A stretch of DNA of 64,000 nt from Thioalkalivibrio sp. ALJ3 (GCF_000377205.1 NZ_KB897909.1:1-64000); one strand, 5' to 3'. Positions 36,775-48,008 are shown, counted from the stretch's first letter. Notes: generated by a model not told the origin, from the letters alone. Translations and numbers: made by a program.

Positions 36775-37956
36775 TCAGGGCTCGAGGTCGAAACGGGCGG
36801 TCCGGTCGCCCCGTATGTGCGGCTCGAAATCAAAGGGCTCGCCATCCAGGGTCAGCTCGACCCCACGGGCGTTCCCGAGAACCACGCGCCCGGGCAGCAT
36901 CAATTCCAGTTCCTCGCGATCGCCGCCGCTCAGCACCCCGGTCAATACCACTTCGTCGTCGGCGTCGCGAATCTCGACCCACGAGGTCTCGCTGACTTCC
37001 AGGACCAGGCGGTTCAGACCCTCGCGTTGTGCCGCATCGGGCTCGGCCGCGTCCTCATCCTGCGCCGGGTCCGTACTGGCGCCACCGGTCAGCAGCACCA
37101 TGTCCGAGACGGGGCCGGATGTCGACGACTCGGCCGTATGATCCGCCTCTGTCTCGTCGGCCGCGGTGTCGTCCGAGGGTACCGGCTCGGTCAGGGTGTC
37201 CAGCGCGGGTTCTGGGTCCCGTTCCTCGTCGGCCCCACTCGCGTCGGCATCGGCGGTGGTCTCCGACTCGGGCTCCGGCTCCTTGGCCAGCGCCGGGGGC
37301 GCGCTCAACTCGTCGGCCGGCGCCCTGCCAACTGCATCTTCGGACGCAGCACCCGAGTCTTCGTGAGTCCATCCCAGTGACGGGAATGACGGCGTACCGC
37401 CTCCGCGTTCCGTCCATGCGTAGACCCCCAGCGCCAGCAGCGCCAGCAGCAGCAGGAAAGTCAGCCAGTAAGGAGCGCTGGAACGACGGCTTCCCCTGGA
37501 ACGTGCAGAGGAGGTGGCCACGGCACGCAGTTCAGGATCCGCCAGACCGTGCGTCTCGAACGACCGAAGCCACGGATCGACATTGACCCCCAGCTCGCGA
37601 GCGCAGGCCCGCAGGTAGCCTCGTACATACGCCGGGGCCATGTGGTCGAATCGGTTCGCCTCCAGGTCTTCCAGCGTTCCTCGGCCGAGGTGGATACGAT
37701 GGGCCAGCGTTGCGGTATCCAGACCGGCCGCCTCGCGCGCCCGTCGCAGACTGTTCCCGGGCTCGCCTTCGCCACCCTCGGGATCGGGTGGCGGGGGCTG
37801 ATCCCGCGTCGTCAGACCACTGGCGGCGGGAAACTCCAGCGCCGCATGGGGGTCGTCGTCCGTGGTACGTAACGGTTCCATCTCGGAAACGGAATCGTCG
37901 ACTTCGTCGACCCGGCCCAGACCCGGCTCCTTGTCATCACGCGGCTCAGCCACCAT
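36775..37956 (-). CDS. rodZ: Cell-shape protein RodZ
   Basis: 393 aa from the ATG at 37956, overlapping the pilW stop by 11 bases. An acidic N-terminal extension of about 70 residues precedes the Xre-like helix-turn-helix domain (about 68-135; SLRRAREAAGLDTATLAHRIHLGRGTLEDLE). A transmembrane helix follows near 163-185, then a long acidic Pro/Glu/Asp/Thr-rich periplasmic linker (about 190-305) and the C-terminal DUF4115 domain (about 310-390). RodZ links MreB filaments to the wall synthesis machinery. The N-terminal extension and the very acidic linker would suit a salt-adapted cell. Confidence 0.92.
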   Translation of the reverse strand: MVAEPRDDKEPGLGRVDEVDDSVSEMEPLRTTDDDPHAALEFPAASGLTTRDQPPPPDPEGGEGEPGNSLRRAREAAGLDTATLAHRIHLGRGTLEDLEANRFDHMAPAYVRGYLRACARELGVNVDPWLRSFETHGLADPELRAVATSSARSRGSRRSSAPYWLTFLLLLALLALGVYAWTERGGGTPSFPSLGWTHEDSGAASEDAVGRAPADELSAPPALAKEPEPESETTADADASGADEERDPEPALDTLTEPVPSDDTAADETEADHTAESSTSGPVSDMVLLTGGASTDPAQDEDAAEPDAAQREGLNRLVLEVSETSWVEIRDADDEVVLTGVLSGGDREELELMLPGRVVLGNARGVELTLDGEPFDFEPHIRGDRTARFDLEP

Positions 37957-38716
37957 TGCGCTCCATGTCTTCCAACCGGACCAGCTCCATGCTGTCCGGG
38001 TACTGACGACGCAGACGCTCGGCACAGTCATTCGCCACTCGGCGGTTACCGAGCGCCAGTTCCGCCTGATAGCAGAGGAACAGCGTCTCCGAGTTTTCCA
38101 CGCCCATTCCTTCCAGACGCTGGAGGAATGCCCGTGTCTGCATCGGACGATCGTCCTCGTAGGTCAGGTTGGCCATTTCCAGAAGGGCCCGCGGATACTG
38201 CGGATTGATGCGCAGCGCCTCGCGCAGCTTCTCTTCGGCGCGTTCGGTCTGTCCGGCATCGGCGAAGCACACCCCCGAATTCATCAGCGCGATCTCGCGC
38301 TGGTCGTAATCCGGATTGTCGATCGCCTTGGCAAACAACTCCTGCGCCTCGTCAAAGGCCTGGCGTCGACACAACAGGGCCCCAAGGCTGGTCTGCACGT
38401 AAGGGTTTCCTTCGTCCCGGCGCAGCGCCCGGCGGTAGTGATCTTCCGCCCGGTCATGCGCACCACGACGCTCGTAGACATTGGCCATACCCAGATTGGC
38501 GAGCGGATGGTTCGGATCGAACTCCAGCGCCCGCTTCAGATTGCGCTCCGCCTGGTCGACCTCCCCCTCGCGCAGATAGCCAATACCCAGCTCGGCGTTG
38601 ACCTCGGCGGCCTCCGCACGCTCCCCGGTCACCTCGCGCTCGGCCATCGCCGCGCATCCCCCGAGTACCAGCCCCAGTAACATCACGGCGGCCGGACGCC
38701 ACCAGCGCAGTCCCAT
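37946..38716 (-). CDS. pilW: Type IV pilus biogenesis/stability lipoprotein PilW (PilF)
   Basis: 256 aa. Lipobox LGGC ends the signal peptide, and about six TPR motifs follow (for example AELGIGYLREGEVDQAERNLKRAL, ANLGMANVYERRGAHDRAEDHYRRAL). PilW/PilF pilots secretin PilQ multimerisation in the outer membrane, so the pilin at 9188 belongs to the same machine. The ATG at 38716 overlaps the rlmN stop as ATGA. Order rlmN-pilW-rodZ is conserved in gammaproteobacteria. Confidence 0.95.
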   Translation of the reverse strand: MGLRWWRPAAVMLLGLVLGGCAAMAEREVTGERAEAAEVNAELGIGYLREGEVDQAERNLKRALEFDPNHPLANLGMANVYERRGAHDRAEDHYRRALRRDEGNPYVQTSLGALLCRRQAFDEAQELFAKAIDNPDYDQREIALMNSGVCFADAGQTERAEEKLREALRINPQYPRALLEMANLTYEDDRPMQTRAFLQRLEGMGVENSETLFLCYQAELALGNRRVANDCAERLRRQYPDSMELVRLEDMERNGG

Positions 38717-39849
38717 CAAGAGGCCCTCCGTGGCCGATCAGGCAGTTCCGCGTGCAGACGAATCATGCGCATCCCCCGATTGGTACGGTCCTCCACCTGC
38801 CCCACCAGCTGACCACAGGCCGCATCGATGTCGTCTCCGCGCGTCCGACGCACGGTGGTAACATAGCCCGCCTTTTGCAGCTGACGCTCGAAACGCTCGA
38901 TGTCCGGTTCCGCGGGACGGTCGAAGGGTGCACCGGGAAACGGGTTGAACGGGATCAGGTTGATCTTGCCCGGAATCCCCCGCAGGACACCGGCGAGCTG
39001 ATTCGCATGCTCGGGCCGGTCATTCACACCGGCCAGCAGCACGTACTCGAAGGTCACACCACTGTGCGCGCCGGTCGCCTCGACATAGCGCCGGCAACTC
39101 TCCATCAGGCGCGCAATTGGATACTTGCGGTTGATCGGTACCAGACGGTCGCGCAGTTCGTCGTTCGGGGCATGCAGGCTGACCGCCAGGGCCACGTCGG
39201 TGTGCTCGCTCAGCCGGTCCAGCGCCGGCACCAGGCCGGAAGTGGAAAGCGTCACCCGTCGACGGCTCAGACCGTAGGCATTGTCGTCAGTCATCAGTTG
39301 GCAGGCGGCGACCACGGCATCGTAGTTGGCCAGGGGCTCGCCCATGCCCATCAGTACCACGTTGCTGACCGCCCGTGGGCGACCCTCCGGCGCTGGCAGG
39401 CGCTGCATCGCCAGCCAGACCTGTCCGATGATCTCGGCGGCCGTCAGATTGCGGTTAAAGCCCTGCTGGGCGGTAGAACAGAAGGTACAATCCAGCGCAC
39501 AGCCCACCTGGGAGGAGATGCACAGGGTCCCGCGTCCGGACTCGGGGATGTAGACCGTCTCGATCGCATTGCCGTCATGCAGACGCAGTACCCACTTCAC
39601 GGTACCGTCGCCGGAGGCCTTCTCCAGTGCGATCTCGGGCAGGGCGATCTCGGTTTCGCGCGCCAGGCGCTCGCGCAGCTTGCGCGAGACGTCCGTCATC
39701 GCGGCGTAGTCGGTCACGCCACGCCGGTGCATCCACTTGACCAGCTGGGTGGCACGAAAACGCGGCTCACCCCACTGCGCCAGCAGCTCGGTGAGCTGAC
39801 GGCGGCTGTAACCCAGCAGATTCAGAGGTGTAGAGGTTCCCGCTGCCAT
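38716..39849 (-). CDS. rlmN: 23S rRNA (A2503-C2)/tRNA (A37-C2) methyltransferase RlmN
   Basis: 377-aa radical SAM enzyme with the cluster motif CALDCTFC (CxxxCxxC) and GMGEPLANYD, plus the C-terminal methyl-accepting Cys in AACGQLVGQ. It methylates A2503 of 23S rRNA and some tRNAs, supporting translational accuracy. It lies after ndk with a 128-base gap that shows no gene. Confidence 0.97.
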   Translation of the reverse strand: MAAGTSTPLNLLGYSRRQLTELLAQWGEPRFRATQLVKWMHRRGVTDYAAMTDVSRKLRERLARETEIALPEIALEKASGDGTVKWVLRLHDGNAIETVYIPESGRGTLCISSQVGCALDCTFCSTAQQGFNRNLTAAEIIGQVWLAMQRLPAPEGRPRAVSNVVLMGMGEPLANYDAVVAACQLMTDDNAYGLSRRRVTLSTSGLVPALDRLSEHTDVALAVSLHAPNDELRDRLVPINRKYPIARLMESCRRYVEATGAHSGVTFEYVLLAGVNDRPEHANQLAGVLRGIPGKINLIPFNPFPGAPFDRPAEPDIERFERQLQKAGYVTTVRRTRGDDIDAACGQLVGQVEDRTNRGMRMIRLHAELPDRPRRAS

Positions 39850-39977
39850 GTTCGCGACCGGTTGAAAACACCCCCTAGTGTACTGTGCATGGGGGATTCC
39901 TGCCTATGGGGCCCGCAAAAGGCCCCGCGACAGCCAAAAGGAAGCGGGTGGCTCCCTCCACGTCCCCGAACCGGTAC

Positions 39978-40409
39978 TTAACGGGTGCGCGGGCAGATCC
40001 CGTCGTTGCCGAAGAAGAATTCGATCTCGCGCGCGGCGGTTTCTGCGGCATCCGAACCATGGACGGCATTCTCGTCGATCGAGGTCGCGAAGTCCGCACG
40101 GATCGTGCCCGGGGCCGCTTCCTTCGGATTGGTCGCACCCATGATTTCACGGTTCTTGGCGATCGCATCCTCGCCTTCGAGGACCTGCACAATCACCGGA
40201 CCGGAGATCATGAATTCGACCAGATCGTTAAAGAACGGGCGCTCCTTGTGCACATCGTAAAAGCCCTCGGCCTGCTCGCGGCTCAACTGCATCATGCGCG
40301 CGGCGACGATCTTCAGACCGGCCTTCTCGAAGCGGCTGTAGATCTCGCCAATCACGTTCTTGGAAACGGCATCCGGCTTGATGATGGACAAGGTACGTTC
40401 TGCGGCCAT
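39978..40409 (-). CDS. ndk: Nucleoside diphosphate kinase
   Basis: 143 aa from the ATG at 40409, preceded by AGGAGAG. The phosphorylated His117 is in [16 protein letters not shown], and [10 protein letters not shown] opens the protein. It balances nucleoside triphosphate pools using ATP. Standard length. Confidence 0.97.
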   Translation of the reverse strand: MAAERTLSIIKPDAVSKNVIGEIYSRFEKAGLKIVAARMMQLSREQAEGFYDVHKERPFFNDLVEFMISGPVIVQVLEGEDAIAKNREIMGATNPKEAAPGTIRADFATSIDENAVHGSDAAETAAREIEFFFGNDGICPRTR

Positions 40410-40602
40410 ATCGGCTCTCCTGACTAACGTTGACAAATTCGGGTGTTCTCTTGCTTCGCGAGCGCGAGCCTTCGCCGAACGGCGGGCTCCAGGGAGGCAT
40501 CAGCAATGACCGCCCGGGCGCGTGCGTGCCGAGCAGAAGCAGCTTGCGGCGCGTAGTGTAGGCAAACTCGCCCCCGGACGCACGCAGCTGAGAACGCTCG
40601 CA

Positions 40603-41226
40603 TCAGGCGTGCGCGGGCTTGCGAAACTCCACCTGCTTCCAGTAGCCGAACAGGCTGGCCGGCGCCACCGTAGCCGGCTCCTGGCCGGTCACATGCACGA
40701 AGTCCTCGAATTCCATGTCCGGACGAAACCCGACCGCACGCGACAACGGCCGCAGGCAGCGCTCGAACCCGCGCAGCAGCCATTGCCGCGAGGCAAAGTG
40801 GTTGATCACAAGGATCTGGCCGCCGGGCCGGCAGACCCGCCACATCTCGGCAAACAGGCGATCGGGGTTCGGTACCACGGTGGCGACATACATCGCCACC
40901 ACGGCATCAAAACTGCCGTCGGCGAAGCCAAGCTGCTCGGCATCCATCTCGCACAGTCCGGAAACCGCGGGCAGCCCGCCATTCAGACGGCCGCGCGCCA
41001 CATCCAGCATCTCGCGGGAGATATCGATCCCGACCACCTCGCAGTCGTCCGGATAGTCCGGCAGCGAGAGACCGGTGCCCACACCCACCTCCAGCACACG
41101 CTTGCCGGGCAGCGGCGCCAGCGTCTCCTGGGCGCGCTCGCGACCGGTGGCGAACACCCGTCCGAAGGTGGCGTCGTAGTGGCGGGCGTAGCGCTTGTAA
41201 CTCTTGCGGATACTGACCAGATCCAT
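40603..41226 (-). CDS. SAM-dependent methyltransferase, PmtA-like
   Basis: 207 aa from the ATG at 41226. Class I Rossmann methyltransferase with motif I VLEVGVGTGLSLP and the start YKRYARHYDATFGRVFATGR, which closely resembles Rhodobacter-type phosphatidylethanolamine N-methyltransferases. It may therefore methylate phosphatidylethanolamine toward phosphatidylcholine, although many of these proteins are uncharacterised. It lies between ndk and pnp on the same strand, with 63 bases to the pnp stop. Confidence 0.8.
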   Translation of the reverse strand: MDLVSIRKSYKRYARHYDATFGRVFATGRERAQETLAPLPGKRVLEVGVGTGLSLPDYPDDCEVVGIDISREMLDVARGRLNGGLPAVSGLCEMDAEQLGFADGSFDAVVAMYVATVVPNPDRLFAEMWRVCRPGGQILVINHFASRQWLLRGFERCLRPLSRAVGFRPDMEFEDFVHVTGQEPATVAPASLFGYWKQVEFRKPAHA

Positions 41227-41289
41227 GCCGTTACGTCCCGAATACCGATGGCCGGGCACCCGCGGGTGCCCGCTGCGTGACAGGCCCAA

Positions 41290-43377
41290 TCAGGCCTCGG
41301 GCTCGACCGCCTTCATGCTCAGGCGGATGCGTCCCTGCTTGTCCACTTCCAGCACCTTGACGGTGACCGAGTCACCCTCGGCCAGAAAATCGGCCACGTT
41401 CTCCACCCGCTCGTCGGAGATCTGCGAGATGTGCACCAGGCCGTCGCGGCCCGGCAGGATGGAGACGAACGCCCCGAAGTCCATGATCTTCGCGACCTTG
41501 CCAGTGTACTGGCGGCCGACCTCGATGTCGGCAGTCAGCTCCTCGATACGGCGCTTGGCCTCAAGGCCCGCAGCCTGGTCGGTGGAGGCGACCTTGACGG
41601 TACCATCGTCCTGGATGTCGATCGTCGCGCCGGTTTCCTCGGTCAGGGCGCGGATCGTGGCCCCGCCCTTGCCGATCACGTCGCGGATCTTGTCCGGGTT
41701 GATCTTCATGGTGATAAAGCGCGGCGCGTGCGAGGACATCTCCTCGCGGTGGCTCGGCAGCACCTCGTTCATGCAGCCCAGGATATGCATCCGGCCTTCG
41801 CGCGCCTGTGCCAGCGCCTGCTCCATGATCTCGCGGGTAATCCCGTCGATCTTGATGTCCATCTGCAGCGCAGTCACCCCGTTGGTGGTGCCAGCCACCT
41901 TGAAGTCCATGTCGCCGAGATGGTCCTCGTCACCGAGGATGTCCGACAGCACGGCAAAGCGCTCGCCTTCCTTGATCAGCCCCATCGCGATGCCCGCGAC
42001 CGGGGCCTTCAGCGGCACGCCCGCATCCATCAGGGCCAGCGAGGTTCCACAAACGGAGGCCATGGAGCTGGAGCCATTGGATTCGGTGATCTCGGACACC
42101 ACGCGAACCACATAGGGAAAGTCTTCGGCCGTCGGCATCACCGCGGCCACGCCCCGCTTGGCCAGACGGCCATGACCGATCTCGCGGCGCTTGGGGGAAC
42201 CGACGAACCCGGTCTCGCCGGTGCAGTAGGGCGGGAAATTGTAGTGCAGCATGAAGCGGTCGCGGCGCTCGCCCTCGATCGCGTCGATCACCTGGGCATC
42301 GCGGTCCGTACCCAGCGTGGCCACCACCAGCGCTTGGGTCTCGCCACGAGTAAATACTGCCGAGCCGTGAGCGCGCGGCAGGACCCCGGTCTGGACGCTG
42401 ATCGGACGCACGGTCTTGTTGTCGCGCCCGTCGATGCGCGGGTTGGCATCCAGGATGCGGTCGCGCACCAGACGGTACTCGAGATCATGGAACGCCGTCT
42501 TCACGTCTTCCGCGCTGGGACCTGAGTCGTCTTCGCTCGCGATCGCCTCGACGGCCTGGTTGCGCAGTTCGCTGATGCGCTGGGTGCGGGCCTGCTTCTC
42601 CGCGATCTGGTAAGCCGCGACGAGGTCGTTGCCCACGGCCTCCTTGACGCGGTCTTCCAGCGACGCCTCGGACGGCGGTGCCTGCCAGTCCCAGGCTGGC
42701 TTGCCAGCCTCCGCGGCCAGTTCCTTGATCGCCTGGATCGCGGCCTGCATCTGTTCGTGACCAAACATCACCGCGCCCAGCATCACTTCCTCGGAGAGCT
42801 CACTGGCTTCCGATTCCACCATGAGCACGGCCTGCTCGGTGCCTGCCACGACCAGGTCGAGGTCCGACTCTTCCAGGGCGCTGTAGGTCGGGTTCAGCAG
42901 GTATTCGCCGGCACGGTAGCCGACACGCGCGGCACCGATCGGGCCGGCGAACGGGACACCGGACAGCGCCAGCGCCGCCGAGGCGCCCAGCAGGGCGGGG
43001 ATGTCGGGATCGATGTCGGGGTTGATCGACATGACCGTGGCCACGATCTGGGTCTCGTTCTTGAAACCCTCGGGGAACAGCGGACGGATCGGACGGTCGA
43101 TCAGACGCGAGGTCAGCGTTTCCTTCTCGTTCGGACGCCCTTCGCGCTTGAAGAAGCCACCCGGAATCTTGCCAGCGGCGTAGGTCCGTTCCTGGTAATT
43201 CACGGTCAGCGGGAAGAAGTCGCGGCCGGGATCGGCCTCCTTGCGCGCGACGGCAGTCACCAGGACCACGGTCTCGGCCATGTTGACGAGGACGGCGCCA
43301 CTGGCCTGGCGGGCGATGTCACCGGTCTCGAAGGTGACCGTATGGTTTCCGTACTGGAACGACTTCTTGTGTGCCAC
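41290..43377 (-). CDS. pnp: Polyribonucleotide nucleotidyltransferase (PNPase)
   Basis: 695 aa from a GTG at 43377 (reads [19 protein letters not shown]), which aligns with other PNPases; an ATG ten codons earlier has no ribosome binding site. Two RNase PH domains, then KH ([21 protein letters not shown]) and S1 ([23 protein letters not shown]) RNA-binding domains. It performs phosphorolytic 3'-5' RNA decay and belongs to the degradosome. It follows rpsO with a long hairpin between them. Confidence 0.97.
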   Translation of the reverse strand: MAHKKSFQYGNHTVTFETGDIARQASGAVLVNMAETVVLVTAVARKEADPGRDFFPLTVNYQERTYAAGKIPGGFFKREGRPNEKETLTSRLIDRPIRPLFPEGFKNETQIVATVMSINPDIDPDIPALLGASAALALSGVPFAGPIGAARVGYRAGEYLLNPTYSALEESDLDLVVAGTEQAVLMVESEASELSEEVMLGAVMFGHEQMQAAIQAIKELAAEAGKPAWDWQAPPSEASLEDRVKEAVGNDLVAAYQIAEKQARTQRISELRNQAVEAIASEDDSGPSAEDVKTAFHDLEYRLVRDRILDANPRIDGRDNKTVRPISVQTGVLPRAHGSAVFTRGETQALVVATLGTDRDAQVIDAIEGERRDRFMLHYNFPPYCTGETGFVGSPKRREIGHGRLAKRGVAAVMPTAEDFPYVVRVVSEITESNGSSSMASVCGTSLALMDAGVPLKAPVAGIAMGLIKEGERFAVLSDILGDEDHLGDMDFKVAGTTNGVTALQMDIKIDGITREIMEQALAQAREGRMHILGCMNEVLPSHREEMSSHAPRFITMKINPDKIRDVIGKGGATIRALTEETGATIDIQDDGTVKVASTDQAAGLEAKRRIEELTADIEVGRQYTGKVAKIMDFGAFVSILPGRDGLVHISQISDERVENVADFLAEGDSVTVKVLEVDKQGRIRLSMKAVEPEA

Positions 43378-43462
43378 GTTATATCCCGTTTCCCGTAGTG
43401 CGTGCATCGAACTTGCTTGCGACGGGCCGGCTCGCGCCCCTGCGCGGCCACCCCTGAAAATG

Positions 43463-43493
43463 AACGGGCCCGCACCAGTGGCGCGGGCCCGTT
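43463..43493 (-). promoter_or_regulatory. Stem-loop between rpsO and pnp
   Basis: A perfect 11-bp inverted repeat: AACGGGCCCGC (43463-43473) and GCGGGCCCGTT (43483-43493). In E. coli a stem in the pnp leader is cut by RNase III and mediates PNPase autoregulation, and the rpsO attenuator lies at the same place. The following tail (CATTTTCAGG) makes it a weak terminator. Confidence 0.65.
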
Positions 43494-43502
43494 GTGCCTG
43501 CC

Positions 43503-43772
43503 TTAGCGGCGCAGGCCAAGCTCCTGAACCAGGGCCTGATAGCGGTCCTGGTCATTGCGCTTGAGATAGGTCAGCAGCTTGCGGCGCTGGCTGACCATCT
43601 TCAGCAGCCCGCGACGCGAGTGGTGATCCTGCTTGTGCTTTTCGAAATGCCCCATCAGATGCTGGATGCGGGCCGTCAGCAGCGCGACCTGGACTTCCGG
43701 CGAACCGGTGTCGTTGGCATCGCGTTTGTGTTTCTCGACGATGGCCGATTTTTCTTCGGTAGTGAGCGACAT
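43503..43772 (-). CDS. rpsO: 30S ribosomal protein S15
   Basis: 89 aa, exact family length. Conserved H[10 protein letters not shown] core ([21 protein letters not shown]) binds 16S rRNA helix 22. It lies between truB and pnp as in E. coli. Confidence 0.98.
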   Translation of the reverse strand: MSLTTEEKSAIVEKHKRDANDTGSPEVQVALLTARIQHLMGHFEKHKQDHHSRRGLLKMVSQRRKLLTYLKRNDQDRYQALVQELGLRR

Positions 43773-43883
43773 GAAAACCTGACTCCTGAAATTTCTTGAC
43801 CGTTAATCGACCAGTGGCGCTGGCGATAGGCGCGCAATGTTAGCACGACACGCGGGCCTTGGATAGGAAGAATCCCGGCCCCT

Positions 43884-44843
43884 TCAGGGGGCCGAAACAA
43901 ACAGGCGGCGAGGCCGTACCTGACCGTCGGGCGTACGCACGCCCACCGCCAGAAAACGGCCTTCACCGTCATGCACCCGCAGCAGCGGCCAGCCGGTTTC
44001 GGGGTCTAGCGGCGTATCTCCCGCTCCCGCGGCTTGCGCCTCGACCGCCTCGGAAAACGCCGGGTGGCCGTGACGCAGGGCCGTACTGGCCTGCTCGTTC
44101 AGGGACACGGAAGGCCAGTCTCTCAATGCGGCCTCCGGGGGCTGCAGCATGACCTCGATCGCGGCCGCGCCCCCCGCGTCGAAGGCGGCCTCTACCTGAT
44201 CCATCGTGACCATGGCGGCGGCCTCGAACGGGCCATGCCCGACCCGGCGCAGACTGTCGACCGCGGCCCCGCAACCCAGCTCATGCCCAATATCCGCCAC
44301 CAACGAACGCACATAGGTGCCCTTGCTGCAGCGCACATCGATACGTAGCCGATCGGGAGCGGTGTGCTCGATGGACAGGGCGTGGATCTGCACCGGCCGC
44401 GGGGGGCGTTCGACTTCCACACCCTGACGCGCCAGCTCATACAGCCGTTTGCCGTCATGCTTTAGGGCCGAGACCATGGGCGGCACCTGCCCCTGCGCCC
44501 CACTGAACTGCCGCTCCAGCGCCCGCAGTTGCTCCGACTCGATGGCCGGCACCGACGCCTCGCGAATGATCGCGCCATCGAGATCCGCACTGTCGGTCTC
44601 GATCCCCAACTGTGCCTCGGCGATGTAGTGCTTGTCGGCATCCAGCAGCCAGCCCGAAACCTTGGTGGCCTGACCGAAGCACAACGGCAAAAGGCCGGTC
44701 GCACGCGGATCCAGCGCCCCGGTGTGACCGGCCTTTTTGGCCTGCAGCAGATACTTCACGCGCCCCAGGACCTGCGTGGAACTCGGTCCCCGGGGCTTGT
44801 CCAGCAGCAGGATACCGTCGACCTCGCGACGTACGCGCGCCAT
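43884..44843 (-). CDS. truB: tRNA pseudouridine-55 synthase
   Basis: 319 aa from the ATG at 44843. GILLLDKPRGPSS at the N-terminus; the catalytic Asp is in HTGALDPRATGLLPLC. A C-terminal PUA-like region ends FLAVGVRT. It makes pseudouridine 55 in the T loop of tRNAs. The ATG lies 13 bases after the rbfA stop; a longer upstream frame overlaps rbfA and is not homologous. Confidence 0.97.
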   Translation of the reverse strand: MARVRREVDGILLLDKPRGPSSTQVLGRVKYLLQAKKAGHTGALDPRATGLLPLCFGQATKVSGWLLDADKHYIAEAQLGIETDSADLDGAIIREASVPAIESEQLRALERQFSGAQGQVPPMVSALKHDGKRLYELARQGVEVERPPRPVQIHALSIEHTAPDRLRIDVRCSKGTYVRSLVADIGHELGCGAAVDSLRRVGHGPFEAAAMVTMDQVEAAFDAGGAAAIEVMLQPPEAALRDWPSVSLNEQASTALRHGHPAFSEAVEAQAAGAGDTPLDPETGWPLLRVHDGEGRFLAVGVRTPDGQVRPRRLFVSAP

Positions 44844-44856
44844 CGGAAGCCGGCGG

Positions 44857-45300
44857 TCAGGCCCCGCGGCCCGGGTCCTGCGAATCCTCGGCCCCGTCCT
44901 GCTCGCCACTGCCGGTTCCCTCGGCATCTGCGTGGTGGGCACGATCCTCGGCCAGGGCCTGGTCGATCAGGGAGGACATGCGAGCACCGCGCTCCGGCGT
45001 GTCGTCGTAGACAAACCGGAGCTGGGGAACGCTGCGCAGTCGCATGCGCTGACCGAGTGCCCGGCGCAGAAATCCCGCCGCGTGATTCAGCCCCTGCTGT
45101 GCCTCGCGTCCTTTCTCCTCGCCCCCCAGCTGGGTAAAGAACACCTTGGCATGGGCGAGATCCCGCGAAACCTCGACATCCGCCAGCGTGATCATCCCCA
45201 CGCGCGGATCCTTGACCTCCAGACGAATCAGGTCCGCCAGCTCGCGCAGGATCTGGTCCCCGACCCGGTCCGAACGATGAAACTCGCGATTACCGGGCAT
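44857..45300 (-). CDS. rbfA: Ribosome-binding factor A
   Basis: 147 aa. KH-type fold with SDRVGDQILRELADLIRLEVKDPRVGMITLADVEVSRDLAHAKVFFT; the C-terminus is acidic and slightly longer than in E. coli (133 aa). It helps 30S maturation and cold adaptation. The start overlaps the last base of infB. Confidence 0.97.
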   Translation of the reverse strand: MPGNREFHRSDRVGDQILRELADLIRLEVKDPRVGMITLADVEVSRDLAHAKVFFTQLGGEEKGREAQQGLNHAAGFLRRALGQRMRLRSVPQLRFVYDDTPERGARMSSLIDQALAEDRAHHADAEGTGSGEQDGAEDSQDPGRGA

Positions 45301-48008
45301 CAGAGCGTCCGGGCCACCTCGACGCGCTGGAAGACCTCAATCTGGTCACCGGCCTTCACGTCGTTGTAGTTCTTCACCGCGATCCCGCACTCGGTACCGG
45401 CCTTGACCTCGTTCACGTCGTCCTTGAAGCGGCGCAGGCTCTCCAGCTCGCCCTCGTAGATCACCACGTTGTCGCGCAGCACGCGGATCGGGTTGCCCCG
45501 CTTGACCGCACCCTCGACCACGAGACAGCCGGCGACCTGACCAAAGCCGGAGGCCTTGAACACGTCGCGGACTTCCGCCAGACCGATGACCTCTTCGCGG
45601 ATCTCAGCGGACAGCAGGCCCGACAGCGCCTGCTTGACATCGTCGATCGCCTCGTAGATTACCGAGTAATAGCGCACGTCGAGCTCGTTCTCGGCGGCCA
45701 GGCGCTTGGCGCCGGCATCGGCACGCACGTTGAACGCGATCACGATCGCCTCGGAGGCCATGGCGAGGTTCAGGTCGGACTCGGAGATCCCGCCGACCCC
45801 AGCAGACACCACCTTCACGCGGACCTCGTCGGTCGACAGCTTGACCAGCGACTCGCGCAGCGCCTCGGCCGAGCCCTGAACATCCGCCTTGATCAGGATG
45901 TTCACGGTAGCGATCTCGCCTTCCTGCATCTGGTTGAAGATGTTCTCCAGCTTGGCGGCCTGCTGCGCGGCCAGCTTGCGCTCGCGCTGCTTGGCGTCGC
46001 GGTGCTCGGCGACCTCGCGGGCGGTCTTGTCGTCCGCGACGACCAGGACCTCGTCGCCGGCCTCCGGCACGCCGGACAGGCCCAGCACCTCGACCGGCAT
46101 GGACGGACCGATTTCCTTAACCGGCTTGCCAGTATCGTTGAACATCGCACGCACGCGACCGTATTCCTTGCCCGAGAGCAGGATGTCGCCATGCTTGAGG
46201 CGACCGGACTGAACCAGGATGGTCGCCACCGGACCGCGGCCCTTGTCCAGGCGCGATTCGATCACCACGCCACGTGCGGGGCCCTCGTCCGGGGCCTTCA
46301 GTTCCATCACCTCGGCCTGCAGGCCCAGGGCCTCCAGCAGCTGGTCGATCCCCTCGCCCGTATGCGCCGACACATTGATGAACTGCGTATCGCCACCCCA
46401 GGCCTCGGGGATGACCTCGTGCTGGGCGAGATCGTTCATCACGCGCTCGGGTTCGGCCTCCGCCTTGTCGATCTTGTTGACCGCAACCACCATCGGCACA
46501 CCGGCGGCCTTTGAGTGCTGGATGGCCTCGAGCGTCTGCGGCATCACGCCGTCGTCCGCCGCGACCACCAGGATCACGATATCGGTGGACTGCGCCCCAC
46601 GGGCGCGCATCGCGGTAAACGCGGCATGCCCCGGAGTATCCAGGAACGTCACCCCATCGTGGCCATTGTCGACGTGATAGGCGCCGATGTGCTGGGTGAT
46701 CCCACCGGCCTCGCCGGATGCGACCTTTTCCTTGCGGATGTAGTCCAGCAGCGAGGTCTTGCCGTGGTCGACATGGCCCATCACGGTCACGACCGGCGGG
46801 CGCGGCTTGGCCTCGGCGGTCTGTTCCAGACCCGTGTCGATCTCGTCCTCGACGGAGGTTTCCTTCGCGGCGATCGGCTTGTGTCCCATCTCCTCGACCA
46901 CCAGCATTGCCGTGTCCTGGTCGATGGACTGATTGATGGTCGCCATGACCCCCATGCCCATCAGGGACTTGATCAACTGCGGCGCCTTGATCGCCATCGC
47001 CTGCGCGAGATCGGCGACGGTAATCGTCTCCGGCACTTCGACTTCGCGCACCACCGGTGCGGTCGGCTTGGCAAAGCCATGCTTGCTGGCGACGGCTTGC
47101 GCTGCGGCCGACTGCGCCTTGCGGCCCTCGCCCTTCTTGCGGCGACCCCGACGGTCCCCCGCCACATGCAGTTCCTTGCGGTCGTCCTTGCGAGCACCCT
47201 TGCGTGCCTTGCCGCCGCTCTTGGCCGATTCGGCCTCGGCCGCAGCCTGGCGCTGGGCCGCCTCGCGCTCCAGACGCGCCTGCTCTTCTTTCTCGCGCTT
47301 GGCCTCCTGCGCCTCCAGTTCCTGCTGGCGGCGCTTCTGGCGCTCGCCGCGCTCGGCCTCCTCCTGCTTGCGCGCCTCAAGCGCCTTGCGCTGGGCGTCG
47401 CGCTCGGCCTCGACCTGCATGGCCAGCTGCTCGGTGCGACTCAGCGCGCGTTTCGGTTTGTCCGGGGCTGCCTCGGGCTCGGGCTCGGGCTCGGGCTCTG
47501 CCTCGGATTCCGACTTCTCGATCTCTTCGCTAGCCGCAGCCTCAACCGGCTCTTCCTCGGCGGCCTCGACTTCGGGCGTAGTGCTCTCCTCGGCCTCCTG
47601 CGGCTTGGGCTCCTCGGCCACGGGCTCGGCCGGAACCTCTTTCGGGGTCGGGGTCGGCTCGGCGGTCGGCGCGACGTCGGCCTCGACCGAGGCCTCGACG
47701 GGCTCCTCAGCCGGTTTGCGCTTGATCGTGCGCTTCTTGCGCACCTCGACGTTCACGGTCTTGGAGCGACCCGGCCCGGAACTCACCTTCAGCGTCTGGG
47801 CCTGAGAGCGGCGCTTGAGCGTCACACGGCCGCCCTCACTCTCGCCATGCGACTGCCGGAGGTGATCGAGCAGCTTGCGCTTCTCGGCATCGGTAATCGC
47901 CGCTTCCGGGCCATCCACCGCGACGCCCGCCTCCTTGAGCTGTTCCATGAGGCGGTCCACCGGCTTGCCAACCGATTCCGCGAATTGCTGCACTGTCATT
48001 TGCGCCAT
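45300..48008 (-). CDS. infB: Translation initiation factor IF-2
   Basis: 902 aa. An N-terminal IF2_N domain is followed by a long charged region (about residues 85-320, with Glu/Pro/Ala repeats and a coiled-coil-like Arg/Gln/Glu stretch) and a second IF2_N copy. The GTPase domain begins with [13 protein letters not shown] near residue 407, then come domains II-IV. It places fMet-tRNA on the 30S subunit; the initiator tRNA is encoded upstream in this same block. GGAGGTAA precedes the ATG. Gene order nusA-infB-rbfA is conserved. Confidence 0.98.
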   Translation of the reverse strand: MAQMTVQQFAESVGKPVDRLMEQLKEAGVAVDGPEAAITDAEKRKLLDHLRQSHGESEGGRVTLKRRSQAQTLKVSSGPGRSKTVNVEVRKKRTIKRKPAEEPVEASVEADVAPTAEPTPTPKEVPAEPVAEEPKPQEAEESTTPEVEAAEEEPVEAAASEEIEKSESEAEPEPEPEPEAAPDKPKRALSRTEQLAMQVEAERDAQRKALEARKQEEAERGERQKRRQQELEAQEAKREKEEQARLEREAAQRQAAAEAESAKSGGKARKGARKDDRKELHVAGDRRGRRKKGEGRKAQSAAAQAVASKHGFAKPTAPVVREVEVPETITVADLAQAMAIKAPQLIKSLMGMGVMATINQSIDQDTAMLVVEEMGHKPIAAKETSVEDEIDTGLEQTAEAKPRPPVVTVMGHVDHGKTSLLDYIRKEKVASGEAGGITQHIGAYHVDNGHDGVTFLDTPGHAAFTAMRARGAQSTDIVILVVAADDGVMPQTLEAIQHSKAAGVPMVVAVNKIDKAEAEPERVMNDLAQHEVIPEAWGGDTQFINVSAHTGEGIDQLLEALGLQAEVMELKAPDEGPARGVVIESRLDKGRGPVATILVQSGRLKHGDILLSGKEYGRVRAMFNDTGKPVKEIGPSMPVEVLGLSGVPEAGDEVLVVADDKTAREVAEHRDAKQRERKLAAQQAAKLENIFNQMQEGEIATVNILIKADVQGSAEALRESLVKLSTDEVRVKVVSAGVGGISESDLNLAMASEAIVIAFNVRADAGAKRLAAENELDVRYYSVIYEAIDDVKQALSGLLSAEIREEVIGLAEVRDVFKASGFGQVAGCLVVEGAVKRGNPIRVLRDNVVIYEGELESLRRFKDDVNEVKAGTECGIAVKNYNDVKAGDQIEVFQRVEVARTL

